A stretch of DNA of 19,856 nt. Origin: DASXTB01 sp036505615 (lineage in GTDB: Bacteria; Acidobacteriota; UBA6911; JACQSX01). Within the stretch, counting starts at the first letter, position 1. The number at the start of each line of letters is the position of its first letter. The notes beneath the pieces were generated by a model. The model did not search any database. It had not been told where the DNA came from and saw nothing but the letters and a program-made list of their open reading frames with translations. Shown here piece after piece: positions 8,212-15,138 of the stretch. The position numbers and the translations under genes are program-made. The DNA is taken from assembly GCA_036505615.1 (NCBI GenBank), contig DASXTB010000296.1:1-19856 (forward strand), in the 5' to 3' direction.

Positions 8212-8355
8212 CTACCGCACGAACCCCAGTCCCAGCAGTCCGTGTAAGATCAGCCAAATCGCCACAAAATAGTTCAAGAAACGGGGGAAAATCAGAATCA
8301 GGATCCCGAACAGAATGGAAAGTATCGGACTCAGACTAGCTGCAGTAATAACCAT
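8212..8355 (-). CDS. DUF3096-like small membrane protein, 47 residues
   Basis: Easily missed because of its size. The ATG at 8355 is preceded by a strong ribosome-binding site (GGGAGGAAACC). The peptide is almost wholly hydrophobic: a first membrane segment with SILFGILILIFPRFLNY, then VAIWLILHGLLGLGFVR. A short hairpin of two membrane spans with the central PRFLNYFVAIWLI block is the pattern of the DUF3096 family as remembered. The function of that family is unknown. It ends at 8212, two bases from the repeat array, and is divergent to the CoA-binding gene, sharing a 128 bp intergenic region that contains motif copy 2. Confidence 0.8.
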   Translation of the reverse strand: MVITAASLSPILSILFGILILIFPRFLNYFVAIWLILHGLLGLGFVR

Positions 8356-8421
8356 AGGTTTCCTCCCTTTCAACTGTTCTTAAAGATAGCATAGAAGTTT
8401 TAGGCGGCCACGGGAGTCTGG

Positions 8422-8441
8422 ATTCACAAATATTCAACACT
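8422..8441. promoter_or_regulatory. Conserved intergenic motif, copy 2
   Basis: ATTCACAAATATTCAACACT. It lies 66 bp upstream of the DUF3096 start and 29 bp upstream of the TATAAT of the plus-strand gene. See copies at 4361 and 15110. Confidence 0.4.
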
Positions 8442-8470
8442 GAGGCGCAGCGCGGCAGAGCCGCAACCGA

Positions 8471-8476
8471 TATAAT
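8471..8476 (+). promoter_or_regulatory. -10 element placed for a leaderless transcript
   Basis: Perfect TATAAT whose last base is 7 bases before the ATG at 8484, so transcription would start at or next to the start codon. No ribosome-binding site is present. The -35 region is poor. Confidence 0.4.
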
Positions 8477-8483
8477 TCAACCC

Positions 8484-8930
8484 ATGGGCTGGACATCCAA
8501 TCTGATTGAGTCCCCTGACCAGGTGGCGGATATTCTGCGCAGCTCGAAAACGGTTGCCGTTGTGGGCATCAAGGAAGCCCCCTTTGAGCCCGCATTCTAC
8601 GTTCCTCAGTATTTACAGCAGCAAGGCTACAGGATTATCCCGGTCAATCCAAAGTTTAAGCGCGTTCTGGGCGCACCATGTCTCGCTTCACTGTTGGAAA
8701 TTCAGGTGCCGGTGGATATCGTCGAAGTCTTCCGCGCTCCGCAAAACGTGATGCCCCACGCGCAGGAAGCGCTGCAGCTAAAGCCGAAAGTGTTTTGGAT
8801 GCAGGACGGAATTGAGCATCCGCAGGCAGCTCGCCTGCTGGCAGAAGCCGGGATTCGTGTAGTGCAAAACAGATGCATGCTGCGCGACTATGCTAATTTG
8901 GTGGTCTCCGCTCGGGTCCCGACTCGATAG
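8484..8930 (+). CDS. CoA-binding domain protein (CoA_binding_2 / YccU-like)
   Basis: A 148-residue single-domain Rossmann protein. Family signatures are VAVVGIKEAPFEPAFYVPQY near residue 24, GYRIIPVNPK near residue 48, VDIVEVFR near residue 77 and the C-terminal LLAEAGIRVVQNRCMLRDY. The length equals that of usual stand-alone members (about 130-150). These proteins bind coenzyme A or CoA-like ligands; a precise cellular role is not established. The start at 8484 has no ribosome-binding site but sits directly downstream of a TATAAT, so a leaderless message is possible. Its last 43 bp overlap the end of the convergent membrane-protein gene. Confidence 0.87.
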   Translation: MGWTSNLIESPDQVADILRSSKTVAVVGIKEAPFEPAFYVPQYLQQQGYRIIPVNPKFKRVLGAPCLASLLEIQVPVDIVEVFRAPQNVMPHAQEALQLKPKVFWMQDGIEHPQAARLLAEAGIRVVQNRCMLRDYANLVVSARVPTR

Positions 8931-9772
8931 CCAGCCTCGCGAATTCCGCCTGCGATGCTTGACAGGAACAGTTTGGGGCCATCTGCTGTTGCGCCCACTA
9001 CTTCAATTTGGGTAGCAAATGTCACCGCTTTCAGCCACACGCGGAACCAGATGGTTGCCAGGAAAAGCCAGATCGCAAGCCGCGTCGGCCGGAACGAAAG
9101 CATTACATTGGACCAGGCAAATAGAGCGGCAGCCGATACCAGTTTTAACAATGTAATTTCGACAACCCATTTTCCATTTTGCCAGACAAATCGGCCAGCC
9201 GAGAGCCACGCCAAAAACATACAGGTACGTTCCTCCAGGACGGTCTGCACCCTTGCATAGTCGGCGACAACATCGACTGCGAATAGGGCCACAAGAACGA
9301 TTAGCAAGGGACTGTTCGATGAGCCCGGAGTCGAAGTAAGGTGTGAAAGGAAAATTAATGGGGCGGTCAGGAGGAAGCCGAGTAACGCGACTCGAAGAAA
9401 GCGCCAGAAGTACTGCCTTCCAAGGCGGAAAAAGCTGAAGCTCCTCCTTTCCAGAACTGTTGTGGCCAGCGACGCCACAATCGCTGCATCCAGAAAAATC
9501 TCCAGCACGAAGTATCCAAGAAATAGCCAGACACGAGGATCATTCAAATATTCCGCCGGCTTAAATTCCACCGGAATAGCCGGTTGCGCCAGCCGCGCGC
9601 CTTCAAGAGTCCATGTTGCGCTAGTTAGTCTGGCTAGCGAGGGTTGCCGCGTCTCTATTACGTAGAATGCCAAGAAGACGAATCCCAGCTTTGAGAGGCA
9701 GGGCAGCCACACAACTCGAAGGTTCTGCGAGACGTTCTCGGCGCCGGCCCGGACCCATTGGAGGAATTGCAT
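8888..9772 (-). CDS. Polytopic membrane protein of unknown function
   Basis: I do not recognise the family. From the ATG at 9772 the product has 294 residues (MQFLQWVRAGAENVSQNL...) with about six hydrophobic segments: near residues 22-34 (LGFVFLAFYVI), 80-105 (VWLFLGYFVLEIFLDAAIV), 127-148 (LRVALLGFLLTAPLIFL), 154-172 (LLIVLVALFAVDVV), 205-225 and 235-252. The frame is open back to a GTG at 9865, but that start lies inside a strong hairpin (9852-9886) and the extra residues look non-family, so 9772 is preferred; neither has a good ribosome-binding site. The overall plan (bundle of membrane helices, soluble ends) resembles generic 'hypothetical membrane protein' entries. It overlaps the CoA-binding gene tail to tail by 43 bp, and a hairpin-rich region lies upstream. 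Confidence 0.6.
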   Translation of the reverse strand: MQFLQWVRAGAENVSQNLRVVWLPCLSKLGFVFLAFYVIETRQPSLARLTSATWTLEGARLAQPAIPVEFKPAEYLNDPRVWLFLGYFVLEIFLDAAIVASLATTVLERRSFSFFRLGRQYFWRFLRVALLGFLLTAPLIFLSHLTSTPGSSNSPLLIVLVALFAVDVVADYARVQTVLEERTCMFLAWLSAGRFVWQNGKWVVEITLLKLVSAAALFAWSNVMLSFRPTRLAIWLFLATIWFRVWLKAVTFATQIEVVGATADGPKLFLSSIAGGIREAGYRVGTRAETTKLA

Positions 9773-9851
9773 TGCAGTTGGCCGATGAACATACTGAATT
9801 ACCCCGCAATTGTCGAGGCAGGTTGTCCTGATCTCCTGTAATACAGTCTGG

Positions 9852-9886
9852 AGCGGCTCGGCCACTGCATAGTGCGGCGAGCCGCT
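9852..9886. repeat. Long imperfect hairpin
   Basis: AGCGGCTCG (9852-9860) pairs with CGAGCCGCT (9878-9886), and inner CACT (9863-9866) with AGTG (9871-9874) around GCAT. A second palindrome, TGGCGCGCGCCA, follows directly at 9886-9897. Confidence 0.7.
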
Positions 9887-9944
9887 GGCGCGCGCCAGCA
9901 GCTCGGAGATTTTGGCAGCGGAGAGACCGGCTGAGGGCCGTCTC

Positions 9945-10200
9945 CAGGCCGCTTCCAGCGGTCACTAGAGTTTATACATTTTCTCCTGCTGCAGTGCGCT
10001 GCAAACCAGGGCGTCCGCGAAGCGGACACTGGAGTTTGGACATTTTGGAGAGACGGCCGGTGGGCCGTCTCCCGCACAATCTTTCATCGTGCAGGAGACG
10101 CCCCACCGGGCGTCTCTCCAATAGCGCCGCTTCGCGGACAAAGGCCGCTTCCAGCCGCCCTAACCCGCCAGAGGCGGGCGCTCGAGTTTCTACATTTTCA
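9945..10200. repeat. REP-like cluster: GC palindromes alternating with an AT-rich 20-mer
   Basis: Three copies of the pattern CACTnGAGTTTnnACATTTT lie at 9963-9982, 10027-10046 and (as GCGCTCGAGTTTCTACATTTT) 10178-10198. Each is preceded by a palindrome: CCGCTTCCAGCGG; GTCCGCGAAGCGGAC (10012-10026); CCCGCCAGAGGCGGG (10164-10178). Between copies 2 and 3 are two head-to-head hairpins (10047-10077 and 10089-10119). The whole 9773-10350 gap has no credible gene; it consists largely of these elements. Confidence 0.8.
10047..10119. repeat. Head-to-head pair of hairpins with a compensatory change
   Basis: The first stem is GAGACGGCC with GGCCGTCTC, the second GAGACGCCC with GGGCGTCTC. The two 31 bp units are inverted copies (28 of 31 positions equal), separated by 11 bp. 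One C-G pair is swapped to G-C between copies, keeping the stem. Confidence 0.75.
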
Positions 10201-10350
10201 CACCTATAGTTCGTATCCTGGGATATGGGGAGGCAGAACCAAAGTCTTGAGGTCTCCGATAGCGTATAACTGCTGAAATTGAGCCCGGTCTTGAGCAAAC
10301 AACCCGGCCCATTTAGAATCGTCCCAGGGAGCCAGACGAAAGCCAAAGCC

Positions 10351-11352
10351 ATGCTTCGCAGATATATCGAAAAAAAGGAACGCGCTTACTCCTACCGCGA
10401 CACCAATCGACGCATCCTCCCGTTTGAGATTGGGGAAGAATGGCTTCCTCCCGACGGAAGGTTGGATGCTGTGGAGAGATTGCAGCGCTTTAGCGACCAG
10501 GCGTTAAGCGATTCAGACAAGTTCTTTTCGCTGTCCCACGAACCGGATTATCACGTTCAAGGAGACCTGCTTACATTTCACTCACCACTGCCCAGCCGGG
10601 TAGAGCCTAATGATCTGGTGCGTGCCCGGCTTTTTCTTAAACGGGACGCCGGTCGAGTGGTGGTGATATTGCCGCACTGGAATGCCCAGCCACACAGCTA
10701 TGATTCCTTGGCGCGCGGCTTCAATTTTTTCAATGTCAGCGCGGTGCGGCTTTCGCTTCCGTATCATGATCAGCGCCGTCCGCGTCAGACCGAGCGCTCT
10801 GATTATATGGTCAGCCCAAACATCGCCCGCACTCTTCATGCCAACCGCCAGGCGGTTGTGGACACACTCGCCGTGGTCCGCTGGTTGCGCACCCAGGGTT
10901 TTGAGCGGATCGGAATTGTGGGGACCAGCATCGGCAGCTGCATCGGTTACCTGGCATTCGCGCATGAGGCGAACATCCGGGCGGCGGCTTTCAATCACGT
11001 CAGCAACTTCTTTGCCGACGTCGTGTGGACTGGGCTCTCTACCCGATACGTACGATGGGGATTGGAACCCCACGTTAATCTGGAAGACCTGAGGCATTAT
11101 TGGCTGCCGATCAGCCCGCAAGCCTACATTGAGAAGGTCAAGAACAACTACCGCCCCCACTTGCTGATAACAGCGCGCTACGACACCACCTTCCGCCCTG
11201 AGTTGACGCGGCAGCTCTTTTCCGAATATCAGCGCCTGGGCGTCCCCTGCGAGCGGGTCGAATTGCCCTGCGGCCATTACACCACGGGCATGTTTCCCTT
11301 CAACATTTACGACGGCTACTTGATCACACGATTCTTGCTAAAGCATTTGTGA
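10351..11352 (+). CDS. Alpha/beta hydrolase family protein (ABHD18-like)
   Basis: A 333-residue cytosolic protein without signal peptide. The catalytic triad can be placed on the alpha/beta-hydrolase pattern: nucleophile Ser193 in VGTSIGS, acid Asp278 in LLITARYDTTF, and His309 in LPCGHYTTGMFPF. LPHWNAQPHSYDSLARGF near residue 108 is probably the oxyanion strand-loop, and VSAVRLSLPYHDQRRP follows. The pattern resembles the Abhydrolase_18/ABHD18 group; substrate is unknown (ester or acyl compound). The frame is open to a TTG at 10279, but the preceding residues look non-coding, and the ATG at 10351 begins a basic helix (MLRRYIEKKERAYSYRD). The ribosome-binding site is not clear: an AGGGAG lies about 20 bases upstream. 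It converges on the VKOR gene. Confidence 0.78.
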   Translation: MLRRYIEKKERAYSYRDTNRRILPFEIGEEWLPPDGRLDAVERLQRFSDQALSDSDKFFSLSHEPDYHVQGDLLTFHSPLPSRVEPNDLVRARLFLKRDAGRVVVILPHWNAQPHSYDSLARGFNFFNVSAVRLSLPYHDQRRPRQTERSDYMVSPNIARTLHANRQAVVDTLAVVRWLRTQGFERIGIVGTSIGSCIGYLAFAHEANIRAAAFNHVSNFFADVVWTGLSTRYVRWGLEPHVNLEDLRHYWLPISPQAYIEKVKNNYRPHLLITARYDTTFRPELTRQLFSEYQRLGVPCERVELPCGHYTTGMFPFNIYDGYLITRFLLKHL

Positions 11353-11421
11353 GACTATCTGGAAGTGCCTCCGGTAGTTGATTCGATTTGCGAAGCGCCA
11401 AAACTCCAAGGCCTGGATTAT

Positions 11422-11850
11422 TCAGCCGCTGCCGCGCATCCGGCTGACCAGTAATACGAAGATCACGGCATTGATTGCGTGGCTGGTGAAACAGAGTTTG
11501 CACGGAACCCTGGTCAGAAAGAGCAGGGAATAAGTAAGGTAAATCCCGAGGGCCACCGTGACCAGGGAGGCCCCTATTGCAATCCACACAAACGGCGTTT
11601 GCCAGAGATACCCGCTCAGCAGCCCTAAGAGAAGGCCCAAATAATAAAACTGGCCCAGTAGCGAATTGGGAACTCCGAAGACCCGTGCCCGGGGGGTAAA
11701 AACGATGCTGGCGCAAGTCTCCTTGCCCATCTGGCAAAACTTAGGTATGTATCGCGCTTCCGGATCCATCCACCGGTAAGCGATCGCGGTGAAGTAGGTG
11801 GAGATAAAGAACCCGATGACGGCGAGCAGTGCCAGAGTTCCCGAGATCAT
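11422..11850 (-). CDS. VKOR-family membrane thiol oxidoreductase
   Basis: A 142-residue membrane protein of the vitamin K epoxide reductase family. In bacteria such proteins reoxidise a periplasmic DsbA-like partner and pass electrons to quinone. All four key cysteines are present: loop pair Cys39 and Cys46 (KFCQMGKETC) and active-site Cys117-x-x-Cys120 (VPCKLCFTSHAIN). The conserved GVPNSLLG is at 59-66 with Ser63. Four hydrophobic segments are seen (about 3-24, 66-82, 87-112, 121-136), the minimal VKOR core. There is no fused thioredoxin-like domain and no DsbA gene in the window. The ATG at 11850 has only GAAAG upstream and abuts the inverted tandem array, so its original promoter may have been displaced. 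Same strand as pruA, 327 bp downstream of it. Confidence 0.88.
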   Translation of the reverse strand: MISGTLALLAVIGFFISTYFTAIAYRWMDPEARYIPKFCQMGKETCASIVFTPRARVFGVPNSLLGQFYYLGLLLGLLSGYLWQTPFVWIAIGASLVTVALGIYLTYSLLFLTRVPCKLCFTSHAINAVIFVLLVSRMRGSG

Positions 11851-11856
11851 CTTTCG

Positions 11857-12171
11857 AATGAAGAATTAAGAATTAAGAGTGAAGAATGAAGATGGAAGGG
11901 GGAGATGAAAAGATATGAAGGGGATATGAAAGGGATATGAAGGGGATATGAAAGGGGATATGAAGAGGATATGAAAGGGATATGAAGGGGAAATGAAGGG
12001 GATATGAAACGGCCGAGGCGTTCCCTCATATCCTTTTCATAGCCCCCATTTCCTCTTCATATCCCTTCATATCCTTTTCATATCCTCCATATCCCTTCAT
12101 ATCCCTTCATATCCCTTCATATCCCTTCATTCTTCATTCTTAATTCTTAACTCTTAACTCTTAATTCTCCC
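11857..12171. repeat. Inverted-symmetric tandem array of ATATGAAGGGG-type units
   Basis: Outer left part: GAATGAAGAATTAAGAATTA repeats. The inner left arm has about ten units of 10-12 bases such as GATATGAAGGG. A short GC-rich turn (about 12008-12022, ACGGCCGAGGCG) follows. The right arm has about ten complementary units (CATATCCCTT) ending in CTTAATTCTTAACTC repeats. The full length can fold back on itself. It fills nearly all of the 327 bp between the pruA stop and the VKOR start. A 60-codon minus-strand frame through it (11847-12029) is repeat translation, not a gene. Confidence 0.9.
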
Positions 12172-12177
12172 ATCCGC

Positions 12178-13731
12178 CTACTTCACCTTCTCCGACATCA
12201 CCTTGGCTTGCGTAAAAAGTAACAGATAATCCTTACCACCTGCCTTCGAATCCGTTCCTGACATGTTGAAACCGCCGAAAGGGTGAACTCCTACCAGAGC
12301 ACCGGTACATTTCCGGTTGAAGTAAAGATTTCCAACATGAAACTCATGCTTGGCATGCCGGATTTTTTTCTTGGCTTTCGTATATACGGCGCCGGTGAGC
12401 CCGTATTCAGTGTTATTGGCAATGCGCAACGCATCATCAAAGTCCTTGGCCTTGATCACGGCCAGTACAGGACCGAAGATCTCCTCTTGGGCTATCGTCG
12501 CCGTCGGAGCCACATCCGCAATGACGGTGGGTTCGACGAAGAATCCTTGTTCCTGATGAAGCCTGCCGCCTATCAGCAGGCGCCCTTCGGATTTCCCTTT
12601 CTCAATGTAGTCTAGAATCTTGTGCATTGCCTGATCGTTTATCACGGGCCCAAAATTGATTCCCGGCTGGTCCGGAGCTCCCATTCGCAGCTCGTCCACT
12701 TTCTTGACCAGACGATTGAGGAATTTGTCGTAGACTTTGTCAACTACAATCGCGCGCGAGCAGGCAGAGCATTTCTGCCCCTGGTATCCGAACGCCGAGC
12801 CAACCACCCCGTTGACTGCCTTCTCCAAATCCGCGTCCGAATCAATGACGATGCTGTCTTTGCCTCCCATTTCCGCAATCACTCGTTTGATCCAAATCTG
12901 GCCCCGCTGAACCTTGGACGCCAGCTCGTTGATCCGCAAACCCACTTCCTTCGATCCGGTGAAGGCGATGTAGCGGGTCTTCGGATGTGTGACCAGTGCG
13001 TCGCCAATGGTGCCTCCGCTGCCAGTGACGTAGTTGACAACGCCGGGGGGCAGTCCCACTTCCCGAAAAATTTCCATAAGTTGGGCCGCTACAGCCGGAG
13101 CATCGCTGGAGGGTTTCAGCACCACTGTGTTTCCGGCGACAATAGAGGCGAAGGTCATCCCTGCCATGATAGCCAGCGGGAAGTTCCACGGCGGAATGAC
13201 GATGCCAACTCCCAGTGGAATGTAGCGCAATTCGTTGCGCTCCGAAGATATCTTCACCAGCTGTTGGGGCGCACCCAGACGGAGCATTTCACGGGCGTAG
13301 AACTCCGCAAAATCGATGGCTTCGGCAATGTCGGCATCCGCCTCTTCCCAGGGTTTCCCAACCTCGAACACTATCCAGGCCCCAAGCTCCAAACGCCGCT
13401 TTCGCATCAGGGACGCAACCTTCACCAAGTACTGAACCCTCTTTTCCACCAGCAGCGCACTCCACTCCTTAAAAGCCTGATTGGCGGCTTCGACGGCGCG
13501 ATTGGCCAGGTCAGTTGTCCCCTTTTGGAAAATGCCTACTATCTGGGCTTTGTGAGCGGGATTGTAGGAACGGAGTTTGTCTTGGGCGTGGTGCTTCTGG
13601 TTGCCAATCAAAATGGGATATTCCTTTCCCAATTTTGCGCGCACCGAGTCGATGGCGTGCTTCATTTTCTTGGCTTCGTTGGGCTTGGAGAAGTTAATCA
13701 GCGGCTCGTTTTTAAACGGTTTCAGTTTCAC
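12178..13731 (-). CDS. pruA: L-glutamate gamma-semialdehyde (1-pyrroline-5-carboxylate) dehydrogenase
   Basis: Oxidises glutamate-gamma-semialdehyde to glutamate with NAD+, the last step of proline (and arginine) breakdown; also called rocA in monofunctional form. The 517-residue length matches the stand-alone enzyme. Landmarks are PWNFP at 181-185 (oxyanion Asn183), FTGSKEVG at 257-264, general base Glu287 in IAEMGGKD, nucleophile Cys321 in GYQGQKCSACSR, EEIFGPV near residue 418 and FGGFNMSGTDSKAGG near residue 490. The N-terminal KPFKNEPLINFS is typical of RocA, supporting the GTG start at 13731, which has GAGGAC about 11 bases upstream. No proline dehydrogenase gene is adjacent. The upstream 229 bp to the next stop holds nothing recognisable. 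Confidence 0.93.
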   Translation of the reverse strand: MKLKPFKNEPLINFSKPNEAKKMKHAIDSVRAKLGKEYPILIGNQKHHAQDKLRSYNPAHKAQIVGIFQKGTTDLANRAVEAANQAFKEWSALLVEKRVQYLVKVASLMRKRRLELGAWIVFEVGKPWEEADADIAEAIDFAEFYAREMLRLGAPQQLVKISSERNELRYIPLGVGIVIPPWNFPLAIMAGMTFASIVAGNTVVLKPSSDAPAVAAQLMEIFREVGLPPGVVNYVTGSGGTIGDALVTHPKTRYIAFTGSKEVGLRINELASKVQRGQIWIKRVIAEMGGKDSIVIDSDADLEKAVNGVVGSAFGYQGQKCSACSRAIVVDKVYDKFLNRLVKKVDELRMGAPDQPGINFGPVINDQAMHKILDYIEKGKSEGRLLIGGRLHQEQGFFVEPTVIADVAPTATIAQEEIFGPVLAVIKAKDFDDALRIANNTEYGLTGAVYTKAKKKIRHAKHEFHVGNLYFNRKCTGALVGVHPFGGFNMSGTDSKAGGKDYLLLFTQAKVMSEKVK

Positions 13732-13960
13732 AGATTAAATGTCCTCAGTTTTTCCCGTCGAGTGCTGCCGAAAAAAGTGCAGCCCACAAAAGGAGGACGT
13801 GCGCGCACAATGGTGCAAGGTAGCGAAACAAGGAGGCGAACGCCAATGTTAAGTGTCACAAAAAAAACAGATTATGCGGAAAAAGAGGCAACGAATAAAG
13901 CGCAATATTTGGGATGAAATTGAGTGCTGTGAGCTTAACTTATTGATTCAAAGCAAGTTA

Positions 13961-15010
13961 TTAAAATCTTCTGCCGGGGCGCCGGTGTCTAATTGTAACC
14001 ATAAACGATCCGCTATTATCCGAAATATCCCCGTCATTGATCCCCAAGTAAAGCTTTCCGGTAAGGGGAGCGACGACATCAGCCCGCGAACCTATAACAA
14101 AGAGATCCGAGTTCTTTTCACCACGAATCTGGCCAATCAGCGCTCCCTGCCCGGCGTTCGGCATTGGCAGCGTCCCGAAAATAGCGCCCAAGATGCCGGG
14201 AGCTACGCCCCCGGGCCCGCTGGGCCGATTGGGTGCAATGTAGATATTTCCGGAGGCTTGCAGCTGGATCCGTTCTCCCTGGATTACGTCAATTCCCGTG
14301 TCGGTCCAATCCAGGTCGGAGCGGACCTCCAGCCGGTCCTCGATCTGCATGCTTTGCTCCGAAGCACCGGATTCTCGCCGAGGAATTGGACTCTGGGCGT
14401 CCGCGCTCCCGAAGGGTTCCCAAGTGGTTACCGTAACGCTGTAGGTGCCGCTATTGTTAGCTAAAAATCCGTCATTTATTCCTAGAAAAATTTCTCCATC
14501 CCGCCGAGCTGTAAACTCTCGACGGGTACCGACTACGAGCGCTTCGGCCGGAAAGTTTCCCACCATTGCATAAAGGGCGCCCCAGTTCTCGCGGGTCAGC
14601 GGCTTATCAGCACTTCCGGAGACGAGGCCGTTCGGGCCTGTTCTCCGGGTGCGATCGACGTAGATTTCCCCGCCTGCTTCTATTCGGATTCTGTCTCCCT
14701 GTCTCACTTGTATGCCCGTCGATGAGATCGGCTGCGTGGAAACAACATCAAGCACATGAGGTACTTCGCGCAGCTCATTGGGCGCAGCTTGCCGTTCAAA
14801 TGAGATCCTCGCCACATCGTTGACGCGGACGAAAATTTCGGACGGTTGATCCCCTCGAGCTTGGTCCAGATAAAGCGTGAAACGGCCATTTTCAAAAGAT
14901 CGAACCTCGCCGCGTAGAACGTTTCCGTTTTTGAGGAAGACCGTATCGGCCGCTATAAATCTCACAGGCAGCCAGAAAAAGACCAAAATTACCAGTAATT
15001 TCCTGTACAT
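13961..15010 (-). CDS. Secreted protein with two tandem LecA (PA-IL)-like lectin domains
   Basis: A 349-residue protein with a signal peptide (MYRKLLVILVFFWLPVRFIAA). Residues 22-75 form a small beta-rich domain (VFLKNGNVLRGEVRSFENGRF, LSM/SH3-like look). Two repeats follow, about 88-196 and 227-342. Each shows GI-x-V-x-QG-[DE]-RI, a G-[EN]-IY segment, a Pro-Gly-rich loop, GAL, and finally a [LI]GIND block with NNSGTYSVTV (178-194) or DNSGSFMVTI (324-340). In the galactose-binding lectin LecA the equivalent D...NNSGSF loop binds calcium and sugar. Both copies keep Asp and Asn there, so calcium-dependent carbohydrate binding is plausible but inferred. The His/Gln sugar contacts of LecA are not obvious. 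AAGGA lies about 13 bases before the ATG. Confidence 0.7.
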   Translation of the reverse strand: MYRKLLVILVFFWLPVRFIAADTVFLKNGNVLRGEVRSFENGRFTLYLDQARGDQPSEIFVRVNDVARISFERQAAPNELREVPHVLDVVSTQPISSTGIQVRQGDRIRIEAGGEIYVDRTRRTGPNGLVSGSADKPLTRENWGALYAMVGNFPAEALVVGTRREFTARRDGEIFLGINDGFLANNSGTYSVTVTTWEPFGSADAQSPIPRRESGASEQSMQIEDRLEVRSDLDWTDTGIDVIQGERIQLQASGNIYIAPNRPSGPGGVAPGILGAIFGTLPMPNAGQGALIGQIRGEKNSDLFVIGSRADVVAPLTGKLYLGINDGDISDNSGSFMVTIRHRRPGRRF

Positions 15011-15109
15011 GATTGGTTTACCGTCCTTTCAAAATCCCCCTAGGAATATTTAAGCAGCGTTTTTGCAATGGGAAACATCCAATGGGATGATTCCTCTTGC
15101 GCTCCTCGA

Positions 15110-15129
15110 ATTATTCACAAATACTCAAC
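15110..15129. promoter_or_regulatory. Conserved intergenic motif, copy 3
   Basis: ATTATTCACAAATACTCAAC, matching sites at 4361 and 8422. It lies 99 bp upstream of the lectin-like gene start (minus) and directly before the ATG codons of the plus-strand fusion gene. Confidence 0.4.
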
Positions 15130-15138
15130 ATGCAACCC

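Noticed and set aside
11847..12029. 60-codon minus-strand reading frame rich in Ile-Pro-Phe-Ser
   Set aside because: It is the translation of the tandem array itself.
11857..12171. CRISPR array
   Set aside because: Units are short and degenerate, with no unique spacers, and the second half is the complement of the first; no cas genes nearby.
12622..13917. Long (431-codon) plus-strand frame opposite pruA
   Set aside because: Antisense shadow of a clearly conserved dehydrogenase; its peptide has no recognisable features.
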